DNA of 64,000 nucleotides from Chinchilla lanigera (Eukaryota; Chordata; Mammalia; Rodentia; Chinchillidae), in NCBI RefSeq assembly GCF_000276665.1, contig NW_004955435.1, positions 1,570,380 through 1,634,379 of the forward strand, read 5' to 3'. Both the position numbers and the translations under genes were made by a program. Shown here piece by piece: positions 1 to 12,115 of the stretch. Position 1 is the first letter of the stretch. Each line of letters opens with the position of its first letter. The notes under the pieces are model-generated. The model was not told the origin of the DNA and searched no databases. It saw only the letters and a list, made by a program, of their open reading frames with translations.

Positions 1-2079
1 TGCTATAATAGAGTCTGCACAAGTCAGCCTGACATAAATGTCCACGTTCCAATTATTGTTACATAAAATGGGTACTATTAAATAATCAAAAAGAAGTATT
101 TTATTATTCACAGTACTATGCTAGCTACTACAGTTTAAAACATTATAAAGTGTAGCTTCTTTTCCCAAGGAACAAGAACAGAAAGCAATTATTTGGCACC
201 TTCTATTTATAAAGCATTACACAAATATAAAAAATATACTTTTCATTTTCATGGCATTGCAATTGGCTATTACTTATTTTATTTAACAAACACTTTTATC
301 AAGTATAACCACATACCTAGGGACTGGGATTGTAAAGGTGAAGGAAATGAAAATCAGAGAGATTCAGAAATTTGAGGCAAAGATTCAACTTCTTATAGGA
401 TTCTTAGTCCAAGGCCCATCATCTTTCCTCGGAGAGCTCTTCATAGGCTCCTAGTAAATCCAGTGAGGTTTGGAATTCAACCCTGTACTTCACAGCTACG
501 TCTCTTTCCTCCCGCCTTGTGCTTCCTACTGTCTCTCTCAGAGTACTGTGGCAATGGAAGAGCTTTATACCCGGTCTTGACTTTTTGACGGATGGAGGAA
601 CCCTCCCAAGATGAACTCTAACCGAAATTGTTTTCCTGCTGCTCAAAAGCCATTGATTCTGTGATGCTTCCTGTGTAGTCATATCAAAGAACGCCCCGCC
701 TTCAGCCACTGAGGGTTTATGCTGATGGCATATGAGCCCGAGGCTAATAGATATGTAACCAAAGAATCCCTTCCGTGTTTGCAAGCAGATGATACACAGA
801 GCATAGATAGGTAGATGATAGCTAGGTAGACAGATAGATACAAAATGGTTATTATCACCACATTCAACATGCATATAAATATGCAAATAGTTTTGTGTTC
901 AAGACTAATATTTCAAAATTATCAAAGATTTAGCTTTTTAAACTTGAAATGTTTACATATGTCTGAGTATGCTGACTATGAGCTATCAGTTGAACTTGTT
1001 CTTATGCCTTATACTGGTAGGGTGTTAACTAAAGACCAAAAGTTCTTTAAGGACATTGGCTGAAACTTATCTCATTTATTTACTTGTTTTTAAATCCCCA
1101 GAGCATAGGGAGAAGAGCTGATGAATGAGAGGGTAGGGCGTAGAGTAAGAGGCCAGTCCTTCTCCAGATGGTCTCTAAATCTGAACAAGTCATTTTTTAA
1201 AGGAAGCTCATATCTCAAGGATTCATTTTCTCTCCCGTTTGACAAATATCAAATGTTTCAGGACATGATGCAATGCCCTGGCATTCAATCAAGGTTTGAT
1301 GGATAGAGGAAGGCGCGTATATATATTTGTAAAAAAACCCTTGTAATTGAATGTTGTATTCCTGTTAGAAAGGTTCTTTGGCCTAGGCATCAGAGAAAAC
1401 AAACAAAAATTTTAAAATAATATCAATGTATCATTTTAGGAAATTATTGAAGAAAACCTTTTAATAAGAATAAAGGATAGGTCCCCACTGTATCCACTAA
1501 AGAAGCTTAAGTAGTACTTGCCCTTTGATTTTTATCCGTCATTACTGTCTCAGTCATACTTATATTTCCTAACATAGCATACAGTTTACATCCTCCAGGG
1601 CACATTTCATCTGCTTTATATTGAGTTAATTGGCAATTTTAGTCCATGTTGACCTTTTTTCTCTTCTGCAGCCATTATTTGCAAGTATGTCTCTCTGACC
1701 TTCAAGCTGTTTGGATAGTGACCCTGATTTTGTCTATTAGCCTTTCACATGGAGAAGAGTTGACATTACTCTGCTGGGAAAGTGTAAGCGCTCTCTGCCT
1801 GTGGTCGCTCCTGTGGGCCACACCTGGTGAACCGGGTTCATTTTTTTGTTCTTGTTTTGCTTCTCCAGAGGAGACCCATAAGAGCGGAGCTGCCCTGAGC
1901 TGACCGCACACCAACACTGCTAGGGATTCTCAAACCTTCTGTTTCGTTTAGCGTCGGCCTCACGCTAGGTTTTGTGACTCTTTTCCTTTATGATGCAGCT
2001 ATACTGATGCACATGGCTTCTTCCAAAGTACACTAAGCAATTTCAGGAGGAAACAGCAAGCATTGCTGATGCTTCTCAG
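1..2079. other. Unique AT-rich sequence, no gene recognised
   Basis: I see no supported exon, RNA gene or recognisable young repeat. A short degenerate GATA/TAGA-rich patch lies near 806-846. The open frames on both strands are short, have no recognisable domain and lack coherent splice context. Confidence 0.5.
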
Positions 2080-2195
2080 GAGTCAGGTACTATTCTCGGA
2101 TTACTTCATTAATCTTCACAATGACCAAAAGGAGTGGGCACCAGTTATTATTATCCTTATTTCACAGGTGAAGAACCACGCTCTTAACCATTACC
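2080..2195 (-). repeat. MIR SINE fragment
   Basis: The segment reads as the reverse complement of the MIR core. The stretch 2144-2175 (attattatccttatttcaca followed by ggtgaagaa) matches the MIR motif in which a bulk of ATTATTATCC precedes a TTT-ACAG-TGAGGAAAC-like block. It is heavily diverged, as expected for a mammal-wide element. Boundaries are approximate. Confidence 0.6.
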
Positions 2196-2839
2196 ATGTG
2201 TGAAGGGCCCCTATTTAAAGCGTCTTGCCTTTACATGCATTGCTGTGCTTATCCTCAGGGGACTCCCTGAGCCCCTCGCGGTACCTTGCAGCTCCTACTT
2301 AGCCTGTGAGATCACAGCTGATGTTTTCCTAAGCACTGTTTGAATCCATGTAACAGATTTGCTCAGTACCTGTTTTTGAGTCCTCACCAGACCAACTAGA
2401 AAATTTTACACTGGGAGGGGCTGGAGCTGGAAATTGGTTCTACGTGTGGAGGCGACACAAGGACACGGTGCCTGAAGCAGTCACGCCGCCTCAGTCCTGA
2501 GGAAAGCCTCCTGCCCGGACAGTTCAGTCACTGGTCACTAGGCAAGCTTGTGTCTTGAGATACTAACTTTGCAAGAGCATGAATAACGCCCCTGCTGTTT
2601 TTGTTCGGTCCTTTAACCCACCCAGTAGAGTCCTCCACCTGACACGGCTCTTGTCTCTTGCCTGTGTTTTCCTCCTTCCTGCCGCTGCTCCTTCCCAGAG
2701 TGCAGTAAGAACCCAACAAGTCACGACAACTTTAGTATTGCTCCTTTCACCCTTCATGACATTTTTCAAAAGCATATCTGCTCCTCTTACCACGTCACAA
2801 CGACTCTGAAGGCAAGGACTTGTTCTCCTTGCCGGCCTT

Positions 2840-3560
2840 GTCATTTACCCCTGAAACCTGGTCCATCTAATTTCTTGTACTGCTTTGCTTCTTGACTATG
2901 AATCCTAATTTCCTGTCTTTCTTGCAGCAATTTTTGTTAAAGACTGGATTTTGGTTCAATTCTTGCATGCTTTTCTGAAGACTATTGATTTCTTGTGTTA
3001 GAAGTTTCTACTGCTAATTGATCACTATGTTTCCGAGGAAGCTTGGCTTTGTGCTTTGCTTTGGGAATTCATCTAAAGCCCAAGTTTTTCCCTAAAGGTC
3101 TAACTTGCTAGGACTGTCTCCAAACTGCCTCCTGAAGATCTTGTTGGATCATGAGCTTAAGCGTTGTTAGGGAGTCCAGGGTCAGTCTTACTTGAAGTTG
3201 TTGCCCTGATTCCTAAGGTGGAGCTCTTCTGTGTACCTGAGGATGTTCTCATCCGGGGTTATGAGAGTGTTCCATCTTAGCAGCACCTGAATTCCATTTT
3301 CCTAGGCACTGCTCTTCCCAGAGGTGCTCACGCTCTGGTGCCCCTATTTCACCCCCTACTGTGGTTCCACCGCACCCACTGTTCCCCAGTCCACAGCCAC
3401 AGATGCACAGTAGGTCTGACAGAGTTTTCTGGGTTCCCTGCTCTGCACAGTCCCCAGCCTTGGATGCCCCATCCTGTGGCTCCCACCCATTTCAGGGGAC
3501 CCAGATTTTGATCTTGGTCTCCTCAGCTCAGAAGTCCCCCATGCTTCACTCCGACCTGAG
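2840..3560 (-). repeat. Possible L1/HAL1-like 5' region, antisense, very degraded
   Basis: T-rich then C-rich sequence, including 'gttaaagactggattttggtt' near 2937, vaguely resembles the antisense 5' part of ancient L1/HAL1 elements. The match is weak and from memory. The segment could equally be unique sequence. No coding potential is visible. Confidence 0.2.
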
Positions 3561-3802
3561 CTATTGCACCAGGATTAAGAATCACAGACACTTAGACAGT
3601 TATGAGGTTCATCTCTTGTTTCCATGGTCCTCAGGGTTGTAGCATGGTGTCAAATGCTGTCTAATGCCTGCAAATACTTGCCTCAGAGATTTTGTCCTGG
3701 GTTTATGGTTGCTCATAGTAAGAGTTATAGGCATTATCAATCATAATACCATAAATGTAGAAACCTATGCTTCTATTTATCTTTTTGTTTTTGTCTTTTT
3801 TA

Positions 3803-3878
3803 AACAATGCTGGGGGTCAAGCCCAGAACCTATGCATGTTAGGCAAGCACCACATCACTGAGCTGTACCCAATACCCT
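3803..3878 (-). repeat. Old ID-like (tRNA-Ala-derived) SINE
   Basis: Reverse-complement ID organisation: a B-box-like part (tgggggtcaagcccagaacc), the 'gttaggcaagcac' middle and the A-box complement 'actgagctgtaccc'. It is much more diverged than the young ID copies elsewhere in the window and has no discernible target-site duplication. Confidence 0.6.
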
Positions 3879-4849
3879 CCTCCTTCTCTTTAAACTTCCA
3901 GCACTTGTAAGTACTAGCAAATAGTAAGTCTCTGACAATTAAGAAGTGTTTAAGAAGGAAAGAACTGAATGAAGGATACTTTTCATTGAGTTATATACTG
4001 TTCAAGCTCATTAATATTTTGTGTTATCCATGAGATTATCAAAATAGATTTTATTTTGACATACAATTAATTTATTGATATTAACAGAAGGGTAAGGAGA
4101 GAATTTTATCTGCTAGCTTTCAGTTCTTCCCATTTATTTATAAGTAAAGTGATTTTCTAGTCCTTTGATGGTAGACAGATAAATACTGACAAATTTAAGT
4201 AAAAGTCTAGATTAACAGAAGTGCCTCAGAGAATGGAATGTTCTGTTAATATAATTTTCCTGCCCGATGATGGCTAATAAAAAATCCTTCCTATTTTGAT
4301 ATTTATTATTGAAAATGTCTTTAAAATTAAAAGAAACGTGCTTTCCTTCAGAAGATAGTCTTTGACCATACAGCAGACTTGAGATACGTGGGTTACCTTT
4401 CAATGCAACTGAATATCCATTTGCTCAGTCCAGTCCACCTGCAAGCACCGGAGGAGGATATATCCAGGCAACTCCCAGGAAGTGTGGCTTCCTCAAATTC
4501 TGATCATTCCTATTATGGTAAAGGAATGTGACTCTACCCTCAGTTTTCAAGTGTGATCCCAGATATAAGTGCTCTTCTCTCAGAGTACCTCTTGTTAGCA
4601 AGACACCGCACGGAAACGCACATGCCTTTGCCCTGTTTCCTGCCATTATCAGAGGAAAAGCTACGTGCCAGCCTCTAATACCCCTGCCTCTTTAACCCTG
4701 CAAAGCTGCAGTTCAAGGACTCTGGGACCAACTTCTGACAAGTATCCCCAGACTGCTATGTTTTATGTCTTCACAGTTATATCCCTTAAAAGCAAAGCAA
4801 TCGACTAATTACTTTGCTGGTTGAAGGATTAAGGTGGATTCCTTTCATT
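3879..4849. other. Unique sequence, nothing recognised
   Basis: AT-rich sequence up to about 4400, then mixed composition. No repeat family, exon or RNA gene recognised. Confidence 0.4.
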
Positions 4850-5690
4850 TTGTTTTTGAATTGTTCTCCTTGAGTCTTGGTCTCTCGAACTTACAAGTCA
4901 TACCTTTTGTCACTTCTGCAAAATGTCACTCATCATTCTCTTCAAATATGGTTTGTGCTACCTTTTCCCTCATGCTTTATTCTCCATGATTTTCGCTCTC
5001 TCTCAGATGTCCCATCTGCTGATATTTCCTGCATGTGCTCTGAATAATGTCTTCTGACCTACCGTTTAGCTATCCGATTTATTCTTTAGATGACTTAAAC
5101 TGGAGTTCTTATGTATAATAGTGTTACTCAAAATGTGCCCTTCAGGCTAGGGGTACTGGTGTCACCTGTTGTTGTAAATGACAATTCTTAGGCCTCTCCT
5201 CAGGCTGACAAAATCAGACTGCATGAGCACTGGACCCAGAAATCCGTGTTTTGACAAGCTATCCAGCCAATTTTAAGCCAGTTAAACTGTAAGGAGCAAG
5301 GATTTTGCAGTATTATATTTTTCAATTTCATAGGTCCTATTTGGACCTTTTAAAATATGATTGGCAGTATTGTGCTTTCTGTTTCTAAAATTTTTGTCTT
5401 TTACTTTTTAAACATAATAACCATCTTCCTTTTATATTCCAATATTTGAAGTCTTTAGGGGCCTGTTTCTGCTTTATGCTGCTTCTGCATTATATTGCAT
5501 GGTGCCATATTTCCTGTGTGTTTAATGAGTTTTTTATTGTAAAATGCTCATTTTTCTTTCAAAACTACTGCTGGTTGTACTTTTGAAGTCTGGGATGAGG
5601 GTATGCTCCTCCAGAGATAATTTGCATTTTCTGATGCCAAGTGTACAAAGATGGTTTAGATTTACAAAATAAATGGCTGAAGATCCAGTG
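4850..5690 (-). repeat. Probable L1/HAL1 ORF1-region fragment, antisense, split by MER5
   Basis: Parts of this segment resemble the antisense ORF1 region of old L1/HAL1 elements, for example 'cactcatcattctcttcaaa' near 4927, 'tatttttcaatttcatagg' near 5315 and the 'gaagtctgggatgaggg' block near 5586. It is interrupted by a MER5-type element at 5117-5290. No reading frame survives. Identification is from remembered consensus and is tentative. Confidence 0.35.
5117..5290 (+). mobile_element. MER5A-like hAT-Charlie MITE
   Basis: The order of motifs follows MER5A: 'gttactcaaaatgtgccc', then 'ggtgtcacctg', a middle 'caattcttaggcctctcc' and 'agaaatccgtgttttgacaagc' near the 3' side. It is non-autonomous and carries no transposase. 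It sits within the older L1/HAL1-like segment, which implies a later insertion. Confidence 0.6.
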
Positions 5691-6230
5691 CAGGGTTAGT
5701 TAGTCGTTGAAATTTCTCAGAAGAAATTTTGCTTCTCCTCATTTGACTAGGTTGACGACAGATATTTCCATTTAGTCTCGGGAGGATAGAAGAGGAGGTC
5801 AAGCTACTTCCCTTACATTGAGGATGTGAATTTCAGGGGTCCTTTAGGGGAAGGGGGCCTGCTATTAGCCTTACCAAGTGTGTATGAGCCTTAGTCGGCT
5901 ATTGCCCAAGCTCAGAAAGCCACGTGCTCAACACAAAGTCACCAGCTTCAGAAAATGATCTCAGGATAAAATAATCATTAATGTTTAACCTCCACTTAGC
6001 TTTTAGTCTCCTAATTTCTCACCATTATGATTGTGGCAACCGTCCCACTTATACACACACAGTGTGATTTGCATCTGGCTCGTCTGGATCCTGCCACTGA
6101 ACTGTTCATACGTCTTCTCACACACGCATTCCGTGGTGTCGTGCTGGGACCGGAAACCGGCTGTGACGGGGGTGTTCACACCACAGTATTCTACATTAGC
6201 ACGGAGGTTTTTGCGTTTGTTTGGTTGGCT
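5691..6230. other. Unique sequence, nothing recognised
   Basis: Mixed composition with a small CpG-richer patch around 6120-6170. Two overlapping short open frames at 6027-6252 run into the adjacent old SINE and have no recognisable domain. Confidence 0.4.
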
Positions 6231-6310
6231 GATTTTTGAAGAGCAGGACTAGAAGTCAAGGCTTTGTGCATGAGGGCCAAGCGCTCTACCACTGAGCCAT
6301 ACACCCCCAT
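6231..6310 (-). repeat. Old ID-like SINE
   Basis: The block 'ggccaagcgctctaccactgagcc' (6275-6298) is the reverse complement of the ID A-box region, preceded by a degenerate B-box complement. The poly(T) side is lost or degraded. Divergence suggests an insertion much older than the ID copies with intact duplications. Confidence 0.55.
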
Positions 6311-7017
6311 CACTTACAGCTTTTTTTCTTTTTTTCTAGAAGTCTGATTGTTATCTGACCCCACATGGCAATATGTATATGTGATCAACACGTTTACTGT
6401 ATTCTTCGGGAAGACTCATCTGCTGTCTGGCAGACAGAACTCGCCATTGTCTTCTCTCTCATGTCACTCTGATGGGCTTTGGTTTGCCTAAGGACTCCTT
6501 GACACTTGCTGATTTTTTTTTTTTTTTACTTTTTCAGGTTCTCATAAAACATGAATATGATTCAAACAATTCAATTCCAAAAGGTCCTTTTTATAACTTA
6601 ATTGACACAACGCTATTGTCATTTCTCCATTTTGTCTTTATCTTCAAGTTCTGCTTATTTTACTTTATCTTTGCTGTTGTTGCCAAGGTTGGCCTCAAAC
6701 GTGATCTGGACTGAGAAACATGCGCCACTATTTCTCTAATTTATTCATGAGACACTAAGGCCCAGAATCTATGTAATTTAGCACACACTCTTAGAGAGGC
6801 ACATAAATGAGTTCAAACTCAGACTTGCCTAACTCTAAAGCCATGCTGCCTAAACTAACCATAGCTCTCCTACTGATGCCAAATTGACTTATCTCCCAAA
6901 TCAACTCCTTCCTGCCAAAGTTTTCCTCCACTTCAGACTTTTTTAGTATCTACCATTTCCTTCTGGAGTTTTAAATGGAATTTGTTCATCAAAAATAAAG
7001 GGATGTGGTATGAGGTC

Positions 7018-7118
7018 TCCTCCTTCTTTTTCTTCTTCTCCTCTTCCTTTCCCCTCCCATTCTTTGTCCTCCTCTTCCTCCTCCCCTTCCCTTTCCCTTC
7101 CCTTCCCCTCTTCCTTGT
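7018..7118. repeat. Polypyrimidine (CCTT-rich) low-complexity tract
   Basis: About 100 bases almost entirely C and T on the plus strand, with only occasional A or G. It gives long meaningless open frames on both strands (Phe/Leu/Ser-rich or Glu/Gly-rich). Confidence 0.9.
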
Positions 7119-7544
7119 ATGTCATGGTACATTCTGGGAATTAGTTATAAAGTGGTGCTGTGCTTAGACCTGGTTTGTCCTTGGAAATTTCATGAGCTGG
7201 GATTTTGGTTCACAGTGTGGTGGTGTTGCACTATGGAACCTTTAAGAGGTAGAGCTAAAGAAAGGTAATTAAGTCATAGCTACACTATGTTTGGAAGAAA
7301 TTAATGTAGGTCTTATGGGACTGAATTAACTCCTATAAGAGTGGGTTGTAAGCAAGCAAGACAGACTCCTCTGATTCCCTTTGCTGTTTCCAACTTCTTC
7401 TTTTTCATACAACCTCACATCGTTGCTGTGCCACTTGCCAGGCGCCCCTCACCAGAGCCAAGCAAATGAATCTGACACACTCCTAAACTTCCAGAATTGT
7501 GAGCTAAATGAACCTTTTAACAAAGTTCCAGTCTCAGGCGTTTT

Positions 7545-7644
7545 NNNNNNNNNNNNNNNNNNNNNNNNNNNNNNNNNNNNNNNNNNNNNNNNNNNNNNNN
7601 NNNNNNNNNNNNNNNNNNNNNNNNNNNNNNNNNNNNNNNNNNNN
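7545..7644. other. Assembly gap (exactly 100 N)
   Basis: One hundred consecutive N. The round length is typical of a gap of unknown size. The flanks show the missing bases are the homopolymeric tail of the adjacent ID SINE: the 12-base duplication ctcaggcgtttt lies immediately before the gap (7533-7544) and again after the SINE (7728-7739). Confidence 0.97.
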
Positions 7645-7727
7645 TTTTTCTCCGGTACCGGGAACCGAACTCATGACCTTGCGCTTGCCAGGCAGGCGCT
7701 TTTGCCGCTGAGCTAAATCCCCAGCCC
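7645..7727 (-). mobile_element. Young ID SINE (tRNA-Ala-derived), tail lost in gap
   Basis: On the minus strand it begins ggggctggggatttagctca, carries the internal pol III A-box and B-box regions, and ends in an A-rich tail that runs into the N gap. Target-site duplications of 12 bases (7533-7544 and 7728-7739) are identical, so the insertion is recent. It landed in the 3' part of the MLT1 LTR. It is a retroposon, not a tRNA gene: the tRNA fold is not maintained. Confidence 0.92.
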
Positions 7728-7899
7728 CTCAGGCGTTTTGTTATAGTAACACAAAATTGACTATAACAGTAGTTTGAGAATTACAGTATAGTCAGAAATA
7801 TCTTCACTGGGTCTTTATTCTAGGTTACGGGCACCAACCTCCTAAAAATCTTGTTTTTATAAATGATAGTATAGGAATTTATTATTACTAATAAACTTC

Positions 7900-8530
7900 T
7901 TTCAATCACACCTGCACTCATGCTAATGGGGTAGGATTGGTCTCCAGAAAGACCACATAATTAGAAGATGGGGACTTTTGGCTCCACTCCTGACCACCAG
8001 GGAGTGGAGGGGCTGGAGACTGAGCTGTATAGAACCCTTCACCAAGAATATTAGAAAGCTTGCAGTTGGTGAATATACCAAAGTACTGGGAGGGTAATCA
8101 TCCCAGAGAGAGCGCCTGAGAACTGTGCTGCACCTTCCTGTCAGTCCTTGCATCATGTATCTCTTCCGTTTGTTATGAGTTATAGCCTTTACAATAAACC
8201 AGAAGTTTTAAGGAAATTATTCACCTAAGTACTGTAAGCTATTCTAGCAAGAACTTGCAGTTGGCATCTGAATGTGGGGGCAGGATTGTGGGGTTGAATT
8301 TCATTGACTTGAGTAATCTGGTGCTAATGCTAGGTAGATAGTGGCAGAATTCAACTGAGTAATTGAACACCCAATTAGTGTCTGGAGAATTGGCTTGTGG
8401 TGTGAGAAAACCTCCCCAAAATAATTTTGTGATTTGGATACCTTTATCCTAGTGGAGAACTTATCATCTAATGAATTCAAAGTATGAACAGCAATCTTTC
8501 CTAAAACCAAGGGTGTCAATATAAGACTTT
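7900..8530 (+). repeat. Ancient LTR-like interspersed repeat
   Basis: The motif series 'gttatagcctttacaataaacc' (8180-8201), 'ctattctagcaagaacttgc' (8240), 'ggcatctgaatgtgggggcag' (8263), 'gctaggtagatagtggcagaattcaa' (8328-8353) and 'aacacccaattagtgtctgg' (8367) matches a mammal-wide repeat I recall, with an AATAAA-like polyadenylation signal in the middle. I take it as an endogenous-retrovirus LTR and adjoining sequence but cannot name the subfamily. No coding sequence survives. Confidence 0.45.
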
Positions 8531-9383
8531 ATAGAATTTTGAAATATTAACAATATGCTCGGTGTTTGATTTCTGAAGGGACAGCATTATATTATGAAGA
8601 GAATTCACATCTCATAAAATATGCAATCTTGCTGTCTCATAAATTTGATCTGAAACTAATATTCTGTTATAGTGAACATTATTAAACTTTGAGTCTCTGC
8701 TTTCTAGGATCCTAGGAGAGCTTTGGATATTACTTGAAACCCCCAAATCAATCACAAATTAGATAAATGTGGTTAATATGATAACTCCAAAAAGTGAACA
8801 TTGTTTTTACTTGATCAGTTTGTTTTAACTATTGGCACTACAGTCGTGTAGTTATCTTTCTGTTATTAATGTATAGCATAGCAAATTTATGTTGGTTTAT
8901 TGTGAGCCTGATATACAAACCCGCATTTATTACCCTGATGCATCTGAAGAGACATACTCTGAATTTTAAACAATCAACTGGTAGGTGAATTTGGGAACAT
9001 AATGTCTACACCAAGGTAAAGGAGTTGATTGGTCCAAATTCTTCCTGGGATCCGGAGGAGCACAACAAAGTTCCAGATCTGTTCCTATATGAACTTTCTT
9101 GAAAGTAAATCATTTCTTCTAAAAGTTTTACTTTAAAATGACCAGAGATTTCTTGTTAACTAAAATTATTACTCAATTAAAATTTCCTTCTTCTTTGAAA
9201 TATCACAACTAGATTTCCATTTTAGGGAATTATGCTAAAATTATTTAGGTTTCATCTCCTGAGAGTTTTACAGGACATTATTTTGACTTTGCTACGTGGC
9301 ACATTAGTTAGCTTAGGAATCTGGGTGTCATAAACTGAATCTAGACTTGTATTGACCTGAATACTCTTCAAATCTCTTTTCGT
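8531..9383. other. AT-rich unique sequence, nothing recognised
   Basis: No exon, RNA gene or clear repeat seen. Confidence 0.4.
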
Positions 9384-10130
9384 TGTTTTTTCATTAGTAT
9401 ATGTTTGTGGCACACAATGTTTACATTCATTTTAGGGAGTAGGGACGTGTGTATCTTCACTCTTCTGTCCCCCTTTTCCTCCCTCGTCTCCTGCTCCATC
9501 TCTAGATTACCTTTCCCATTTTTAATATGGTTCCGTTCATGTTTGCAGCGCACAATAATTACATTGCCTTGGGGTCTTCAGTAGGCGTGGCCATCTTTAA
9601 TCTCCTTATATCCCTTCCATCCCCCCAGCACTACTCTCTGTCTACTGGTCACCTTTCCATTTGCAAAAAGTCCACCTCCATGTTTCTTTTTATCAGCCTT
9701 TTATTTTGGCCTTTACTTTAGTTGTACTTTGAATTTCTCATATGAGAGAAACCATGCAGAAATGAAGCTTGTGTGTCTGATTTATTCCACTTAACCTTAC
9801 ATTTTCAAGGTGCATCTATCTTCCTACAAATGTCTCCACTTTATCTTCTCCATAGCTGAATAAGATCCCACGATGTATAGACACCACATTTTCTTCATCC
9901 AGTCATCTGTTGATGGACATATAGGCTGCTTCCAAATTTTGCTGCTAAGAATTTTGCTACTGCAAACGTTGGCATGCATGAGTTGCTGCAACATGACGTC
10001 TTTAACCCTTTGGAGAATGTACCAAGAAGGAGAGTGGCTGGGTTGAATGGAATTATCTTTGTTGTTTTTTGAGAAGTCTCTGTATCATAATGGAAGAATT
10101 TCTCCACAAGGTGAACATGCTACTGATTCT
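9384..10130 (-). mobile_element. L1 LINE 3' fragment (end of ORF2 plus 3' UTR)
   Basis: Read on the minus strand, 9830-10120 is the well-known end of L1 ORF2; on the plus strand it reads 'ctgaataagatcccacgatg', 'cttcatccagtcatctgttg' and 'atggacatataggctgcttc'. The lower-coordinate part (9384-9660) is a 3' UTR with a polypyrimidine block on the plus strand (polypurine in sense) and two similar sub-blocks starting 'atatgtttgtgg' and 'catgtttgcagc'. It is 5'-truncated and the ORF2 frame is broken, so it makes no protein. The 3' UTR resembles 34205-34432 and 50461-50632. Confidence 0.8.
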
Positions 10131-11394
10131 TTTATTAAAGCTTTTAGCTAGAATCACAACAGTTTTTCCAAAATTTTGTTAAATTTCTATCAGCCTTGGA
10201 ATTCAGAATTTCTTTTATCTCTACTAGTCTCCTTGCCTACTGAGTTTGCTCCATTTGAAGAGATGAATTGATGGAAGTCAGTACAATTCCTCCTGCCCTG
10301 ATTCCACTTCTGGAACCATGTCTTTTTACCTTTTCCATTTATTCTTTCCCCACGACCTCAGACGGCACTGTTTTTCTCTTATCATTTGCGGTAGACTTCT
10401 TTTCACTCTGACCCTGTCTCCTTGGGTTTTCTACAGTGACTTGTTTCTTCCTCTTTTCTCATCTTATAGCTGACAACATTCACCTCCCCTAATTCCTTGA
10501 GCTCTTCCTGTAATTTTAATCATCTATAGGTCACCTATATAATTTTCAAAGAAAAAAGTTAATGAATGTTAATGAAAAGTTAAGGTTGTAGGAAAGATTT
10601 TCTGTTCTCCTAATCAGTTATTACCTATTAGACTCAGAATGTAGATCCTGTATTCCCTTGGCTTCCAGTCTTACAATGTACTGGACCTTATTTAAACCAC
10701 TTATGTGATTAGTCATTTAGAAGTTACACCATCACAAAGCCTAGTGGGAATTTAGATAGAAAACCTAATAATTTATCATTGGTTTTCATCTAGATTCTTC
10801 TAATGAAAGCTTTCATCATAGTAGGATGCTTGGTATCGATTGAGATGCTTAAATTTAGAATTAAATGTATTCAAAAATATATCATTGTTATGGTTCTAAT
10901 AACTATTTTCTTGTTCTGGCTTATTTTAGTTGAACTGTTGGTATGATCTTATATTAGAGAATCTCAATATTAGGAATTGACAGCTTTTAGTGCCTTAGAT
11001 ACCTACTAATAGTTGTCCCTTTAAAATCTTAATTATCACTCATATGCTGGTGATATCAAATATAAATTGAGTTCCCCACTTTTATTGAAATACATGGCAT
11101 TATAGTTTTTAAATTCTATGAAATGTTGTGATTATCTGTTTGTTAACCATATTTTATTCCTGATCTTTAAGTTCTTGGTCATTTTCCTTTTCCTCTAGGT
11201 ACAATTTTAGGTATGAATTATGAATGTTTACTTAGACTACCTAGAAAACAGTATGATTAATACTCAGCTCTTCCATATTTCAAATATTTAGCAACTCATT
11301 AACAATTGTTTTATACTTTATTTATGATTAAATATTAAAATTGTATCTCCTGAAAGTTTATGGTGAAGTAAATATAGTTCTTAGATATAACATC
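10131..11394. other. AT-rich unique sequence
   Basis: Nothing recognised on either strand. Composition is A+T rich with no open frame of note. Confidence 0.4.
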
Positions 11395-11560
11395 TGAACT
11401 ATATTAACAGTAGAGATAATTCTTCTTGAGTGCTTATAACGTGACAATAACCCTACCTATATTTAATCTTTTTTTTTAAGTCTGCTTTACAGATAAGGCA
11501 GGTGAAGCTCACAAAGATTACTTAAAATGCACAAATTCAACTACTGTATACGTAAGATTC
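11395..11560 (-). repeat. MIR SINE fragment
   Basis: Contains 'gagtgcttataacgtgacaa' and 'ctttacagataaggcaggtg', which are degenerate reverse-complement MIR core motifs (growth of the 'GAGTGCTTA' and 'TTTACAGATGAGGAAA' blocks). Confidence 0.5.
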
Positions 11561-11894
11561 ATGATCTAAACTTGGCTTGTATGGTTCCAAAGCTTGAATT
11601 CTTCTACATTAATCAGGTGAACTGCCTCTTCAGAGATCATGTTATCTGTTTAGTATCTCAATCTTCTGACTCATTCTTGCTATAGAGATTATAAATATAT
11701 GGCAGAATTAATAAATTTAGCACAGAAATCCATTTATTTACTTTCCAAGCGACTGGTCTAGATCCCTGGACAGTCATGGAAACACTGGCATTAGTACACG
11801 CTGCAAAGACGACTGAAATGAATGAATCGGCTCTGAGATGTGGACACAGAGCACAGTGTTGTCCAGCCTGTGATGAGGGTTAAGTTCAGAGTGA

Positions 11895-12115
11895 TAGTCA
11901 CGGGGTCAGAAGCTTCAGCTGAGATTCTGCTTCACCCCTTACCAGTCAAGTGACATTTCACAGCCCACTTAACCACTGAGCCTATTTTGTCATATCTGCT
12001 AGACACAAGTATAAGGATACTGACCTCATAGTGCTGGCAAGAAGATTAAATGAGATAATGTCTGTAAAATGTACTACATTTTGTACATACTTCATAAATC
12101 TAAACTATGATCATT
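11895..12115 (+). repeat. MIR SINE
   Basis: Sense MIR order: 'aagtgacatttcacagccc', 'cttaaccactgagcctatttt', then 'aggatactgacctcatagtg' and 'gaagattaaatgagataatg'. This is one of the better preserved MIR copies here. Confidence 0.7.

Larger units (their letters stand above)
7165..7768 (+). mobile_element. MLT1-type ERVL-MaLR solo LTR, interrupted by an ID SINE
   Basis: The sequence follows an MLT1-like LTR: 'ggtgttgcactatggaacct' near 7221, 'ttaagtcatag' near 7270, then near the end 'ccagaattgtgagctaaatg' at 7493 and the terminal 'gtctcaggcgttttg', resuming at 7728 and finishing with 'gttatagtaacacaaaattg' and 'actataacag'. The ID insertion and the N gap fall inside its 3' end. No internal proviral sequence adjoins it, so it is a solo LTR of an ancient endogenous retrovirus-like element. 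Confidence 0.75.

Noticed and set aside
1671..1683. Possible 13-base micro-exon between a good acceptor (ctcttctgcag) and donor (gtatgt)
   Set aside because: Such short matches are expected by chance in 64 kb. No neighbouring exons or coding context were found.
6943..7167. 60-codon frames on both strands rich in Glu or Phe
   Set aside because: They are produced by the polypyrimidine tract.
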